Positions 53,229 to 62,278 are shown, counted from the stretch's first letter. The stretch is 64,000 bases of DNA from Methylomarinovum tepidoasis (GCF_030294985.1 NZ_AP024718.1:1255001-1319000), one strand, 5' to 3'. The notes: generated from the sequence alone by a model not told the origin. Translations and numbers: made by a program.

Positions 53229-56200
53229 CGCAGCTCAAAGCGTACCGTCTGCGCTGGGTGCTGGGTGCGGTATTGAGCGGCCTTTTGTTGACGCTGTGGC
53301 TCGGGCTGTCGGGATGGTTCTATCTTCGTTCCCTGGACGACACCGCCGCCGAAGTCCGTAAAGGACTGCGGTACGAGTTGGGGCGTCTGGCGTTGCAGAT
53401 GCAGCATGAGCTGCAGGAAGGGCGGCCCGGCGAGGCGGAGCGGTTGCTGACCTTCTTGGGGGCCGAGCCCGGTATCGAGGCGGTGGCGCTGCTGGATGAG
53501 ACCGGCCGGGTGTGGATGGCCAATCATTTCGCCTGGAAGGGCAAGCCGTTGACGGCCTGGCTGCCCGATGCGAACCGGCAGGCGCTGGAACGGACCCGGC
53601 GGCAGCGCCGTCCCGAAGTGATTTTCGACTGGCGCACCTTGTGGATCGAGGCGTTCTATCCCGTGATCTGGCAGTCGCGCGACACGGAGCGGCTCCGCGA
53701 GGAACGCGTGGCGGTGCTATATGTCCGCCGCGATCTGCGTCCGATGCAGGTGGTCATTCTCCGCGAGGTAGGGCTGTCCAGCCTGCTGTTGGCAGGTGCC
53801 TTGCTGATCGCCTGGGCGGGGTTGTGGTGGATTCTCAAACGGCTGTTGCTGGAACCGCTGGACCGCATCGGTGACACCATGCGCCGTTTCGCCCAGGGCG
53901 ATCGTCAGGCCCATCTGGAGGTGGAGGGACGCGGCGAGCTGGCCCATGTGGCTGTCGCCTTCAACGATGTGGCCGCCAAGCTGCGCCGCAGCGAAGCGGA
54001 ACTGTTGCAGGCGCAGGCCCTGTACGACACCCTGTCCGAGATCAATCAACAGATCGTCCGCAGCCAGTCTCCTGAACAACTGTTGGAGCGGGTGTGCCGG
54101 GTGCTGGTGGAGCGGGCGGGTTTCGCTTTGGTGTGGGTGGGCGAGACGGATCCCTGGGGGCGGGTCCGTGCGGTTTACATGCAGGCGGAAGACCCGGCTT
54201 TACTGACCTATTTGGCCGAACTGGAGATCGGTCTCGATCCTAGGCGGGCCAGCGGCCGGGGGCCGACCGCCACCGCCATCCGCGAGGGGCGGGTCGTCAT
54301 CGTCAACGATTTCCAGGCCAGCGCGATGACCACGAAGTGGAGGCAACGGGCACGCCGCCACGGCATCGCCGCCAGCGCCGCCATTCCGGTTGGCCGGCCG
54401 CAGGGGCCGCCTCTGGTGCTGAACGTCTATGCGCGCCAGGCGGGGTTCTTCACCCTACAAATCCGTCGCCTGCTGGAAGAGCTCGGCGAAGATCTTACCT
54501 TCGCCCTGGGCCACTTCGAGAACCAAGCCCGGCGCCGGGCGGCCGAGGCCGCTTTGCGCGCCAATGAGAAACGGCTTCAGGTCACCTTCGACTCCATCGG
54601 CGATGCGGTCATCGTCACCGATGCCGCAGGGCGGGTCGAACGCATGAACGCGGTCGCCGAACAGCTGACCGGCTGGCCGCCCGCCGAAGCGGAGGGGAAG
54701 CCGATGACCGAGGTGTTCCACATCGTCAGCGCCCGTACCGGCGAACCGGTTCCCAATCCAGTGGCCGAGGTGTTGCGGGAAGGAAAAGTGATCGGTCTTG
54801 CCAACGATACCACGCTGATTTCCCGTGACGGCCGGCGCTATCAGATCGCCGACAGCGCCGCCCCGATCCGGGACGAGTCGGGGGCGGTCAGCGGGGTGGT
54901 GCTGGTGTTTCACGATGTCAGCGAGCAGTACGCCATGCGCCGCGCGCTGGAGGAAAGCGAGGCCCGCTACCGGCGCATCTTCGAGGAGGGCATGTTGCCG
55001 GAGCTGCTGCTGGATCCGCAGACCGGAGCCATCGTCGATGCCAATGCGACTGCCTGCCGGTTCTACGGTTTTGCGCGCGAGACCCTGTGCCAAATGTCCC
55101 TGGCCCAGCTCAACAGCCGCGGTGAGGAGGAAAGCCAGCGCATGTTGCGTGAACCACAGGGATGTTTCCAGCTGTCCCAGAGACTGGTTTCTGGTGAAAT
55201 CCGGGAAGTGGAATGGTATTGCGCGCCGATGGAAATCGGCGGCCGCAGACTGCTTCATGCCATCGTGGTGGACGTGACCGAGCGCCAGCGGATGGAGGAG
55301 GAAATTCGCCAGCTGGCCTTCTACGATCCCTTGACCGGGCTCCCCAACCGCCGCCTGTTCCTGGACCACCTGTCCCGGGAACTGGCGGCGGCCCGGCGTC
55401 ACCGGGACTGGGGCGGGCTGTTGTTTCTCGATCTCGACAATTTCAAGCATCTGAACGACGCCTGGGGGCATCAGCTGGGTGACGCACTGCTGGTTCAGGT
55501 GGCCGGACGCCTGCAGCGGCACCTGCGCAGCGAGGATTCAGTGGCCCGGCTCGGTGGGGACGAGTTCGTCGTGCTGTTGCCCCGTCTCGGTGAAGACGAG
55601 CCCAGTGCCGCCGACCACCTGCGGACGGTGGCCGAGAAGATCCGCCTCCACGTGGCGGCGGAGTTCGATCTCGGCAGCCGCAGTTACCACACTTCGGTCA
55701 GTATCGGTGTGACCTTGTTCCACGGCGGGGAGTCGGTGGAGGAACTGCTCAAACAGGCGGATGCGGCGATGTACCGGGCCAAGGCGGCCGGGCGCAACGC
55801 CATTCGTTTCTATCATCCGGCCATGCAGCGCAGCGTCGATGCCCGCCTGGAGCTGGAAAAGGAACTGCGCCGGGCGCTGGAGAGAGGTGGCCTGGAACTG
55901 CATTATCAGCCCCAGCACTGCGCCGCCGGCCGGCTGGCGGGCGCCGAGGCCCTGCTGCGCTGGCCACATCCGCAGCATGGTTTCGTGCCCCCCAACGAGT
56001 TCATTCCCATCGCCGAGGAGAGCGGTCTGATCCTGCCGCTGGGACGTTGGGTGCTGGAAACCGCCTGCCGTCAGATCAGCCGCTGGTATCGGGAGGGGCT
56101 GTTGGCCGGCATCGACCACATCGCGGTCAACATCAGTCCGCGTCAGTTCCACCAGCCCGAGTTCGTCGCCGAAGTCGAGGCGGTGCTGGCCGCCACCGGG

Positions 56201-56623
56201 GCTCCGCCGCAGAAGCTGATGCTGGAGCTGACCGAGGGCATCGTCATCGAGGACGTCACCGACACCATCGCCAAGATGGAGGCCCTGCGGGAGGTGGGCG
56301 TGCGCTTTTCCATCGACGATTTCGGCACCGGTTATTCCTCACTGTTGTATCTGAAACGCCTGCCGCTGGACGAGATCAAGATCGACCGCTCCTTCGTCAG
56401 CGATCTGGAAACCGATCCCAACGACCGCGCCATCGTCGAGACCATCCTCTCTATGGCCCGTCACTTGGATTTGGCGGTGGTGGCGGAAGGGGTGGAGACC
56501 GAAACCCAGCGCGATTTTCTCAAGCGCCACGGTTGCCGCTTCTATCAGGGTTGGTTCTACAGCAAGCCCCTGCCGGCGGCCGAATTCCGCGAGCGTCTCC
56601 GCCGCCGGCGGCTTTCAGCGTGA
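53225..56623 (+). CDS. Membrane c-di-GMP regulator with HAMP, GAF, PAS, GGDEF and EAL domains
   Basis: A 1132-residue signalling protein. Two membrane helices (about 10-32 and 175-197) enclose a periplasmic sensor. HAMP (about 197-250), GAF (about 270-415), two PAS domains (about 440-555 and 570-690), GGDEF (about 695-860) and EAL (about 875-1120) follow in order. The cyclase motif RLGGDEF is intact (777-781), as is the phosphodiesterase EAL (908-910), with DDFGTGYSSL and KIDRSFV later. It could make or break cyclic di-GMP, controlling motility, surface attachment or related traits. The ATG overlaps the solute-binding protein stop. The C-terminal 104 bases overlap pyrD on the other strand. 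Confidence 0.95.
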   Translation: MTQLKAYRLRWVLGAVLSGLLLTLWLGLSGWFYLRSLDDTAAEVRKGLRYELGRLALQMQHELQEGRPGEAERLLTFLGAEPGIEAVALLDETGRVWMANHFAWKGKPLTAWLPDANRQALERTRRQRRPEVIFDWRTLWIEAFYPVIWQSRDTERLREERVAVLYVRRDLRPMQVVILREVGLSSLLLAGALLIAWAGLWWILKRLLLEPLDRIGDTMRRFAQGDRQAHLEVEGRGELAHVAVAFNDVAAKLRRSEAELLQAQALYDTLSEINQQIVRSQSPEQLLERVCRVLVERAGFALVWVGETDPWGRVRAVYMQAEDPALLTYLAELEIGLDPRRASGRGPTATAIREGRVVIVNDFQASAMTTKWRQRARRHGIAASAAIPVGRPQGPPLVLNVYARQAGFFTLQIRRLLEELGEDLTFALGHFENQARRRAAEAALRANEKRLQVTFDSIGDAVIVTDAAGRVERMNAVAEQLTGWPPAEAEGKPMTEVFHIVSARTGEPVPNPVAEVLREGKVIGLANDTTLISRDGRRYQIADSAAPIRDESGAVSGVVLVFHDVSEQYAMRRALEESEARYRRIFEEGMLPELLLDPQTGAIVDANATACRFYGFARETLCQMSLAQLNSRGEEESQRMLREPQGCFQLSQRLVSGEIREVEWYCAPMEIGGRRLLHAIVVDVTERQRMEEEIRQLAFYDPLTGLPNRRLFLDHLSRELAAARRHRDWGGLLFLDLDNFKHLNDAWGHQLGDALLVQVAGRLQRHLRSEDSVARLGGDEFVVLLPRLGEDEPSAADHLRTVAEKIRLHVAAEFDLGSRSYHTSVSIGVTLFHGGESVEELLKQADAAMYRAKAAGRNAIRFYHPAMQRSVDARLELEKELRRALERGGLELHYQPQHCAAGRLAGAEALLRWPHPQHGFVPPNEFIPIAEESGLILPLGRWVLETACRQISRWYREGLLAGIDHIAVNISPRQFHQPEFVAEVEAVLAATGAPPQKLMLELTEGIVIEDVTDTIAKMEALREVGVRFSIDDFGTGYSSLLYLKRLPLDEIKIDRSFVSDLETDPNDRAIVETILSMARHLDLAVVAEGVETETQRDFLKRHGCRFYQGWFYSKPLPAAEFRERLRRRRLSA

Positions 56624-57629
56624 GCAGGATCTCCCGCACCAGTGCCGGACCCCGGTAGATCAGCCCGGTATAGAGTTGGATCAGTCTCGCCCCGGCCTCG
56701 AATTTTTCCAGCCCGTCTTGGGGGCTGAGGATGCCGCCGCAGGCGATGATGGGAATCCCATCGCCCAGATGGCGGTGCAGCCGGCGCACGACTTCGGTCG
56801 CCTTCTCCTTGAGCGGACGGCCGCTAAGGCCGCCTGTTTCCTGGCCGTGGGGCAGATGGGCCACGGGGCTGTGGTCCAGGGTGGTGTTGGTGGCGATCAC
56901 CGCATCCATGCGGTAGCGTCGAAACAGCTCCGCCTGGGCGCCCAGTTGCGCTTCGCTCAGGTCCGGGGCGATCTTGACCGCGATCGGCAAGCGCTTGCCG
57001 TGACGCCGGCTCAGCCGTTCCCGCTGGCGGTCGAGCGCCGCCAGCAGCCCTTCCAGGGCCTGGCCGTGCTGCAGGTCGCGCAGGCCCGGGGTGTTGGGGG
57101 AGGAGATGTTGATGGTGACGTAGTCGGCCAGACAGTAGACTTTTTCCAGGCCGATGCGGTAATCGTCGGCGGCCTGTTCCTGGGGAGTGTCCTTGTTCTT
57201 GCCCAGGTTGACCCCGAGGACGAAGTCCCGCGCTCCCAGGTGCTGCAGGTTGGCCACCAGATGATCCACCCCCAGATTGTTGAAGCCCATGCGGTTGATG
57301 AGGGCCTCGGCCTCGGGGAGGCGGAACAGCCGCGGCGGCGGATTGCCGGGCTGGGGCCGCGGGGTGACGGTGCCCACCTCGATGAAGCCGAACCCGAGGC
57401 TCGCCAGGCCGCGGATATGGTCGCCGTTCTTGTCCAGCCCCGCCGCCAGACCCACCGGATTGGGGAAGCGCAGCCCCATGACCTCGACCGGTAGTTCGAT
57501 CCGCGGCTGGCGTAGGGGATTGAGCGGTCCCAGGGCGGCGAGCCGGTCGAGGGCGGCCAGAGTGAGGCGGTGGGCGGTTTCCGGATCGAGGCGGAACAAA
57601 AGCGGTTTTAGCAGCGTATAAAGATCCAT
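56520..57629 (-). CDS. pyrD: Dihydroorotate dehydrogenase (quinone), class 2
   Basis: Oxidises dihydroorotate to orotate with ubiquinone at the inner membrane, in pyrimidine synthesis. The 369-residue protein begins MDLYTLLKPLLFRLDPETAH (membrane-binding N-terminal helices of class 2). It has FPNPVGLAAGLDKNGD, VGTVTPRPQPGNPPPRLFRL, YVTINISSPNTPGL and ATNTTLDHSPV, with the catalytic Ser near SSPNTPG. About 33 extra C-terminal residues continue past the usual end (after GPALVREILLTL), reading antisense into the EAL gene. Confidence 0.95.
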   Translation of the reverse strand: MDLYTLLKPLLFRLDPETAHRLTLAALDRLAALGPLNPLRQPRIELPVEVMGLRFPNPVGLAAGLDKNGDHIRGLASLGFGFIEVGTVTPRPQPGNPPPRLFRLPEAEALINRMGFNNLGVDHLVANLQHLGARDFVLGVNLGKNKDTPQEQAADDYRIGLEKVYCLADYVTINISSPNTPGLRDLQHGQALEGLLAALDRQRERLSRRHGKRLPIAVKIAPDLSEAQLGAQAELFRRYRMDAVIATNTTLDHSPVAHLPHGQETGGLSGRPLKEKATEVVRRLHRHLGDGIPIIACGGILSPQDGLEKFEAGARLIQLYTGLIYRGPALVREILLTLKAAGGGDARGIRPPAGACCRTNPDRSGNRGA

Positions 57630-57681
57630 GACGGTATGATGATGTCCCTAAGATCGGGAACGCTATTGTAACGGGATTGCT

Positions 57682-58119
57682 ATGAGCGAGCGGCAACACG
57701 AGCGGGATTTCTATGCTTGGAGCCGGGAACAGGCCGCGTTACTTCGGGCTGGCGCCTTTGACCGACTGGATACCGAACATCTGATCGAGGAACTGGAGAA
57801 CATGGGGGCACGGGAGCGGCGGGAACTGGTCAGTCGCTTGGCGGTGCTGTTGGCGCATCTTCTGAAATGGCGTTACCAGCCGGAACGCCGGAGTCGCAGC
57901 TGGCAGGCGACCATCGAGGTCCAAAGGCTCGACTTGGCGGATTTGCTGGCGGAAAACCCCAGTCTGAAGGCGTTGTTGCCGGAACTGTTCGTCAAGGCTT
58001 GGCGCCGGGCGGTGATTTTGGCAGTCGCGGAAACCGGTTTGCCGAAATCCACGTTTCCGCCGGCACCGGAGATTTCCCCCGAACAGGCGCTGGATGAGGA
58101 TTTCTGGCCGGAGGTTTGA
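57682..58119 (+). CDS. DUF29 domain protein
   Basis: A 145-residue protein of the DUF29 family. It shows the family blocks RDFYAWSREQAALLRAG, LDTEHLIEELENMGARERRE, LLAHLLKWRYQPERRSRSWQ and FPPAPEISPEQALDEDFWPE. DUF29 proteins occur widely in cyanobacteria and proteobacteria and are of unknown function; they are often found near transposons or toxin-antitoxin genes. It is predicted to be soluble and alpha-helical. It lies between pyrD and the methanofuran-type gene, convergent with the latter. Confidence 0.9.
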   Translation: MSERQHERDFYAWSREQAALLRAGAFDRLDTEHLIEELENMGARERRELVSRLAVLLAHLLKWRYQPERRSRSWQATIEVQRLDLADLLAENPSLKALLPELFVKAWRRAVILAVAETGLPKSTFPPAPEISPEQALDEDFWPEV

Positions 58120-58122
58120 GCG

Positions 58123-58791
58123 TCAGCCGGGGATTTTCTCCCGTATGGCCTGCAGGCGCCGAGGGTCCAGCCGACTCTGGCGTCCCTTCCGGCACAGCGC
58201 GCCACGGAAACCGAGGTAGTCGGGCCGCAGGGGCAACAGCTGATCGATGTCCTCCAGCTGCAGGGAGCCGGCCAAGCCGGTGAGCAGGCCCCGCTCCCTG
58301 GCTTGGTTGACGAAACGTTCGAGGAAGGGGCGGGGGCGGATGGCCGTCAGCGGGCCCTTGGCCTTGTCGGCGGTGTCCAGCATCGCGCCGGCAAAGCCAT
58401 ATTCGGCCAGGATGTCCAGCAGCGGCAGGGCGATCAGGTAATCGGCCAGCAGTACGGCGATCAGGCGGCAGTCGGCGGTCAACGGCCGCAGGGCCTTCAG
58501 GGTGGCGTCGAGATCGCCGCCGGGAAAGAAGCCGATCTTGACGTAATCCACCCCACAGGCGGCGGTGCTGCGGACCGCCTCCAGAACCGGGCCGGGTTGT
58601 GGCGGCAGATCGCCGATGGTGGCGCTCAGGGTGGCCTTGGGCAGAATGGCGCGGATTTCGCGGATCGTGGCGGCCGGCAAGGCCCCCAAGGCCCCTTCGG
58701 CCGGGTTCTTGATATCGACGATGTCGGCCCCGCCTGCGGCGGCGAGCCGGGCCTCGTCAGGATCGGTGACGCTGGCGAGCAGACGGGTCAC
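58123..58791 (-). CDS. mfnB: (5-formylfuran-3-yl)methyl phosphate synthase, MfnB-like
   Basis: A 222-residue TIM-barrel enzyme (DUF556) for the furan part of methanofuran; in archaea MfnB condenses two glyceraldehyde-3-phosphate molecules. Family blocks are GGADIVDIKNPAEGALGA with the Schiff-base Lys of DIKNP, VDYVKIGFFPGGD, and DYLGFRGALCRKG near the end. GTG at 58791 overlaps the DUF447 stop (GTGA). Presence of this gene with DUF447 and DUF6513 indicates methanofuran/tetrahydromethanopterin-dependent formaldehyde oxidation, typical of methylotrophs. Confidence 0.88.
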   Translation of the reverse strand: MTRLLASVTDPDEARLAAAGGADIVDIKNPAEGALGALPAATIREIRAILPKATLSATIGDLPPQPGPVLEAVRSTAACGVDYVKIGFFPGGDLDATLKALRPLTADCRLIAVLLADYLIALPLLDILAEYGFAGAMLDTADKAKGPLTAIRPRPFLERFVNQARERGLLTGLAGSLQLEDIDQLLPLRPDYLGFRGALCRKGRQSRLDPRRLQAIREKIPG

Positions 58792-59351
58792 AGGCCGTGT
58801 TCCTTGCGGTACTGGTTCAATCTCTCCTCCAGCCATCCCCAGGCCGTTTCCTCCCGCGGGCCGGCGGTCTTTTCCAGGGCGAGCTTGTGGATGGCCCATT
58901 CGGCTTCGATCTTGTCCCAGGGCAGGCGGTCGAGGCGGCTGATCAGGATCGCCGCCTCCAGCACCGCGTGCTGGGCGCGGTTGAAGCCGCGGAAGGGACG
59001 GTGCATGGCGGTGTACAGCGGGCGGCAGAGCAGACGCGGGCGCACCGGGTCGTCCTCCACCTGTTCCAGGGTGACTTCGGTATGGCTGAGGCTTTCGGCC
59101 AGCCGGGGACAGTCGATGCGTTCCGCCCGGGTCAGCGGCCAGTCGCGCCGGCCGGTGAGGCAGCCGGCGAAGATGCGCACGTCGTCGCTGGCGTTGACGA
59201 CCGCCACTTCGGTGGCCAGGAGATTGTCGAGGGTGCGCGAGGGGCGGAAGGGGAGGATGACCAGCTTCTCTCCTTCCATGTGAACGCCCATGGGGGCGAT
59301 GTGCGGGTCGCCCGCCCGATCGCGGGTGGTGACGAGGGTTTCCAGAATCAT
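58788..59351 (-). CDS. DUF447 family protein (methanopterin-linked)
   Basis: A 187-residue protein beginning MILETLVTTRDRAGDPHIAP, the DUF447 hallmark, with a flavoprotein-like split-barrel part (VILPFRPSRTLDNLL, FAGCLTGRRDWPLT) and a C-terminal helical region. DUF447 genes accompany tetrahydromethanopterin genes in archaea and methylotrophs, but their reaction is unknown. Its start overlaps the DUF6513 stop (ATGA) and its stop overlaps mfnB, so all three are coupled. Confidence 0.87.
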   Translation of the reverse strand: MILETLVTTRDRAGDPHIAPMGVHMEGEKLVILPFRPSRTLDNLLATEVAVVNASDDVRIFAGCLTGRRDWPLTRAERIDCPRLAESLSHTEVTLEQVEDDPVRPRLLCRPLYTAMHRPFRGFNRAQHAVLEAAILISRLDRLPWDKIEAEWAIHKLALEKTAGPREETAWGWLEERLNQYRKEHGL

Positions 59352-60748
59352 GTGCGTTTCAGGGTGGTGCCGGCCGGTTTGTAGGCGTGGGGATCGACCG
59401 TCTCGTCCCCGGAGGTTTCGACGGCCACGCCCCAGTCCAAAGGTTCGTCCTGGGCGTAGCGCTTGCCCAGCTGCCAGGCGATCTGGGCGCGCGCCAGCTC
59501 CACCCCCAGATAGAAGGCGTGTCCGCCGTCGTTTTCCACCCCCAGTTTGGGGAACAGCTCGAACGGGTCGGTGGCGCTGTGGAGGCCGTCGCGGTTGAAG
59601 ATGTGGATGCCTTCCCGGGTGATCTGGATACGGTAGCTGGGATCGCGGATCATCGCCGCCAGTTCCTGGACTTCGGCGAAATTATACGGGAACGGCTTGG
59701 GATCGTGGAGACACATCAGCCCCGGATGGACGTGCTTGGGCAACATGTTGTGCTCGCGGGCGTAAAACAGGACCCGCCGGGCCAGGTCGGCCTCGGGGAC
59801 GGCGCGGCAGGCGTGGCCGCTCACCTGGGTGGCGAGGATGTGACGAATGCGCAGTTCGGAGCAGATTCCCAGCAGGATGGCGTTGATGCCGACGGTGTCG
59901 GCATGGGTCAGTTCGGTGAGGTTGCCCACGCCCATCAGCATCTCCGCCTCCGGATAACGGCGGCGCACTTCGTGGTAGCGGACGATGGAGGCGGTAAGGC
60001 CGAAATGGATCGGCTCCAGAATGGGATCGAGGATGTACGGGCGGGCGAGCCGTTCCATTCCTTCGATGGCGGTGTCCAGGGTCGCCAGGTCGGTGGGTGG
60101 CTGGGGAATGAGGACGGGAACGGCGTCCACCTCCTCGGCGATCCACAGGGTGCCCTGATGGAGGCTGAGCATGAAGTCGGCGCCGGCCTTGCCGCCGCGC
60201 AGCAGGTCGTCGGGATCGAGGGAGTCGATGCTGGTGACGAAGCCTTCCGCCTTCAGGGCCTGGAAGGTTTCCTCCAGATGGGGGAAGTCGGTGTCCGGCA
60301 GGCAGCCGACGTCGATGACGTCGGCGCCGTGGTCCCGGTACCAACGCGCCTGGGCCAGGATTTCCGCCACCGACATGCGCGGGGCGTCGGTGATTTCGGC
60401 GAAGATGCGGATGTCGTAGCGCGACAGATCCGGCTTTACCTGTGTGTGGCCGAAGAAGGCCGGCAGGTCCTTGAGCTCGTCCGGCCCCCGCTGCACCGGA
60501 ATGCCCAGTTCCTGCGACAGGGCCTCCAGATCGCCGCGGCAGCGCCCTGGCACCAGGATGCGGTCGGCGCCGAAGGTGTCCTTGAGGCGGCGGCGGATCA
60601 TGTCGGCGGTCATCAGCGCCGCCACCGTCAGCCCCAGCTGGTGGACGGTGTAGTCGAAATCCGGCCGCATCGCCTCGAGAATCTGCCTGAGCTGCTTTTC
60701 CGCCAGCTTGCCGGTGAGGAAGAGGATGTGTTCGCGTTTGTCGGTCAT
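59348..60748 (-). CDS. Dihydropteroate synthase-like protein (DUF6513, methanopterin biosynthesis)
   Basis: A 466-residue protein with an N-terminal DUF6513 region (about 1-140, starting HILFLTGKLAEKQLRQILEA) and a pterin-binding TIM-barrel part (about 140-380) with DHGADVIDVGCLPDTDFPHL, EGFVTSIDSLDPDDL and YILDPILEPIHFG. Homologues are essential for tetrahydromethanopterin synthesis in methylotrophs and are thought to do the step parallel to dihydropteroate synthase. It is the first gene of the block with DUF447 and mfnB. The true folP lies 700 bases away on the other strand. Confidence 0.9.
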   Translation of the reverse strand: MTDKREHILFLTGKLAEKQLRQILEAMRPDFDYTVHQLGLTVAALMTADMIRRRLKDTFGADRILVPGRCRGDLEALSQELGIPVQRGPDELKDLPAFFGHTQVKPDLSRYDIRIFAEITDAPRMSVAEILAQARWYRDHGADVIDVGCLPDTDFPHLEETFQALKAEGFVTSIDSLDPDDLLRGGKAGADFMLSLHQGTLWIAEEVDAVPVLIPQPPTDLATLDTAIEGMERLARPYILDPILEPIHFGLTASIVRYHEVRRRYPEAEMLMGVGNLTELTHADTVGINAILLGICSELRIRHILATQVSGHACRAVPEADLARRVLFYAREHNMLPKHVHPGLMCLHDPKPFPYNFAEVQELAAMIRDPSYRIQITREGIHIFNRDGLHSATDPFELFPKLGVENDGGHAFYLGVELARAQIAWQLGKRYAQDEPLDWGVAVETSGDETVDPHAYKPAGTTLKRT

Positions 60749-60790
60749 GGCGAGATCGGGATGACTGCGTATATGCTATCATCCTTCCCC

Positions 60791-61222
60791 ATGATTCGGG
60801 CAGTCGTGGATACTTCCGTCATCGTTGCCGCCTTGCTTGGCCCCAAGGGGGCCAGCAGAGCGGTGTTGCGGGCGTGTCTGCAGCGGACGCTCACGCCACT
60901 CATGGGCACCGCGCTGTTTTTGGAGTACGAATCCTTGTTGCAGCGGGAGGAGGTTTTTGCCGCCTGCCCGCTGGAGCCAGGTGAACGTGAAGCGCTGATC
61001 GATGCATTTCTGAGTGTGTGCGAATGGGTGGATGTCTATTATTTGTGGCGTCCCAACCTGGTCGATGAGGCCGACAACCACGTGCTGGAATTGGCGGTGG
61101 CAGGACAGGCGGAGGTGATCGTCACTAAAAACAGCCGTGATTTCCGGGGAGAGTTGCGTTTCCCTGAACTGTCACTGTCCATTATGACACCGGATGCGTT
61201 TTTGTTGGATCGCCTGAGGTAG
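60791..61222 (+). CDS. PIN-domain toxin (putative ribonuclease)
   Basis: A 143-residue PIN-domain protein of the COG1569 toxin type. The acidic residues expected for metal binding are in AVVDTSVIVAALLG (Asp 6 region), FLEYESLL, LVDEADNHVLELA and VTKNSRDF. It probably cleaves RNA when free of its partner. The small ribbon-helix-helix gene starts four bases downstream, so this is a toxin-first toxin-antitoxin pair. ATG at 60791 is the first Met that begins the fold; a longer frame further up is antisense to DUF6513. Confidence 0.82.
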   Translation: MIRAVVDTSVIVAALLGPKGASRAVLRACLQRTLTPLMGTALFLEYESLLQREEVFAACPLEPGEREALIDAFLSVCEWVDVYYLWRPNLVDEADNHVLELAVAGQAEVIVTKNSRDFRGELRFPELSLSIMTPDAFLLDRLR

Positions 61223-61226
61223 CTTT

Positions 61227-61445
61227 ATGGGAACTTTGACATTGCGATTGCCGGACGACAAACACGAACGCTTGCGCCGTTTGGCAAGGCAGCGCGGAAT
61301 CAGCCTGAATCGCTTGATCGACGAGTTGGCGACCGCCGCCCTGATGGAGGCCGATGCCGAATTCCGGTTTCGGATGCGGGCCGCCAGAGGCCGGCCGGAG
61401 GAGGGCTTGCGTCTTCTCGACAAACTGGACGCCCTGGAGCGATGA
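61227..61445 (+). CDS. Ribbon-helix-helix antitoxin (CopG/HicB-like)
   Basis: A 72-residue protein starting MGTLTLRLPDDKHERLRRLA, then RQRGISLNRLIDELATAAL, the strand-helix-helix of CopG/Arc DNA-binding proteins. The C-terminal half (about 45-72) is charged and likely wraps the PIN toxin. It would neutralise the toxin and repress the pair. Four bases separate it from the toxin stop, and its own stop overlaps the folP start (ATGA). Confidence 0.8.
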   Translation: MGTLTLRLPDDKHERLRRLARQRGISLNRLIDELATAALMEADAEFRFRMRAARGRPEEGLRLLDKLDALER

Positions 61446-62278
61446 TGAGTCTGCTCGAACGCCTGCACCGCCCCGAGCCTCTGATCATGGGCATTCTCAA
61501 CGTCACTCCCGACAGTTTCTCCGACGGCGGCCGCTACACCGCGGTGGAGGCCGCCGTCAAGCGGGGGCTGGAAATGGCCGGGGCGGGGGCCGAAATCATC
61601 GACGTCGGCGGCGAGTCCACCCGTCCCGGCTCCGAACCGGTGCCGGCGGCGGAGCAGGTCCGCCGGGTGGTGCCGGTGATCGAGGCGCTGAGCGCCCGTC
61701 TGCCCCAAGGGGTCTTCATCAGCATCGACACCACCCGGGCGGCGGTGGCCGAGGCCGCCCTCGATGCGGGGGCCGGGCTGGTCAACGACGTCTCCGCCGG
61801 CCGCGACGACCCGAAGATGTTCGCGCTGGTGGCGCAGCGCCGGGTGCCCATCGTCCTCATGCACATGCAGGGCACCCCCAAGACCATGCAGGACAATCCC
61901 TGTTACGCCGACGTGGTGGCCGAAGTGCGGCGGTTCTTGTGGCAGCGGGCCGAGGCCGCCCAGGCCGCCGGCATCGACGGCAGGGCCATCGTCCTCGATC
62001 CGGGAATCGGTTTCGGCAAGCGCCGCCGCGACAACCTGCAGCTGATGGCCCATCTGGAGACGTTCACCGTCAGCGGTTTCCCGGTGCTGCTCGGGGCCAG
62101 CCGTAAGCGTTTCATGGGATCGATCCTCGAGGTTTCCGACCCCACCGAACTGGTGGCCGCCACCGTGGCCACCACCACCATCGGGACGATGGCCGGGGTG
62201 CGGATCTTCCGGGTCCACGACGTGGCCGAGAATTTTCAGGCCATGCAGGTGGCCTGGGCGATCCGCCAGGCCCGGTAA
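61442..62278 (+). CDS. folP: Dihydropteroate synthase
   Basis: Condenses p-aminobenzoate with hydroxymethyl-dihydropterin diphosphate to dihydropteroate in folate synthesis; the target of sulfonamides. The 278-residue TIM barrel has MGILNVTPDSFSDGGRY, GGESTRPGSEPV, SIDTTRAAV, LVNDVSAGRDDP, VLMHMQGTPKTMQ, LDPGIGFGK and LLGASRKRFMG, all standard FolP blocks. ATG at 61442 overlaps the antitoxin stop, making folP translation coupled to the toxin-antitoxin pair. An alternative ATG is three bases later. Confidence 0.96.
   Translation: MMSLLERLHRPEPLIMGILNVTPDSFSDGGRYTAVEAAVKRGLEMAGAGAEIIDVGGESTRPGSEPVPAAEQVRRVVPVIEALSARLPQGVFISIDTTRAAVAEAALDAGAGLVNDVSAGRDDPKMFALVAQRRVPIVLMHMQGTPKTMQDNPCYADVVAEVRRFLWQRAEAAQAAGIDGRAIVLDPGIGFGKRRRDNLQLMAHLETFTVSGFPVLLGASRKRFMGSILEVSDPTELVAATVATTTIGTMAGVRIFRVHDVAENFQAMQVAWAIRQAR

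Noticed and set aside
59387-61222. A 611-codon open frame on the plus strand covering the DUF6513 region
   Set aside because: Most of it is antisense to the DUF6513 gene and low-complexity in character. Only its last 143 codons, from ATG 60791, form a recognisable protein (the PIN toxin).
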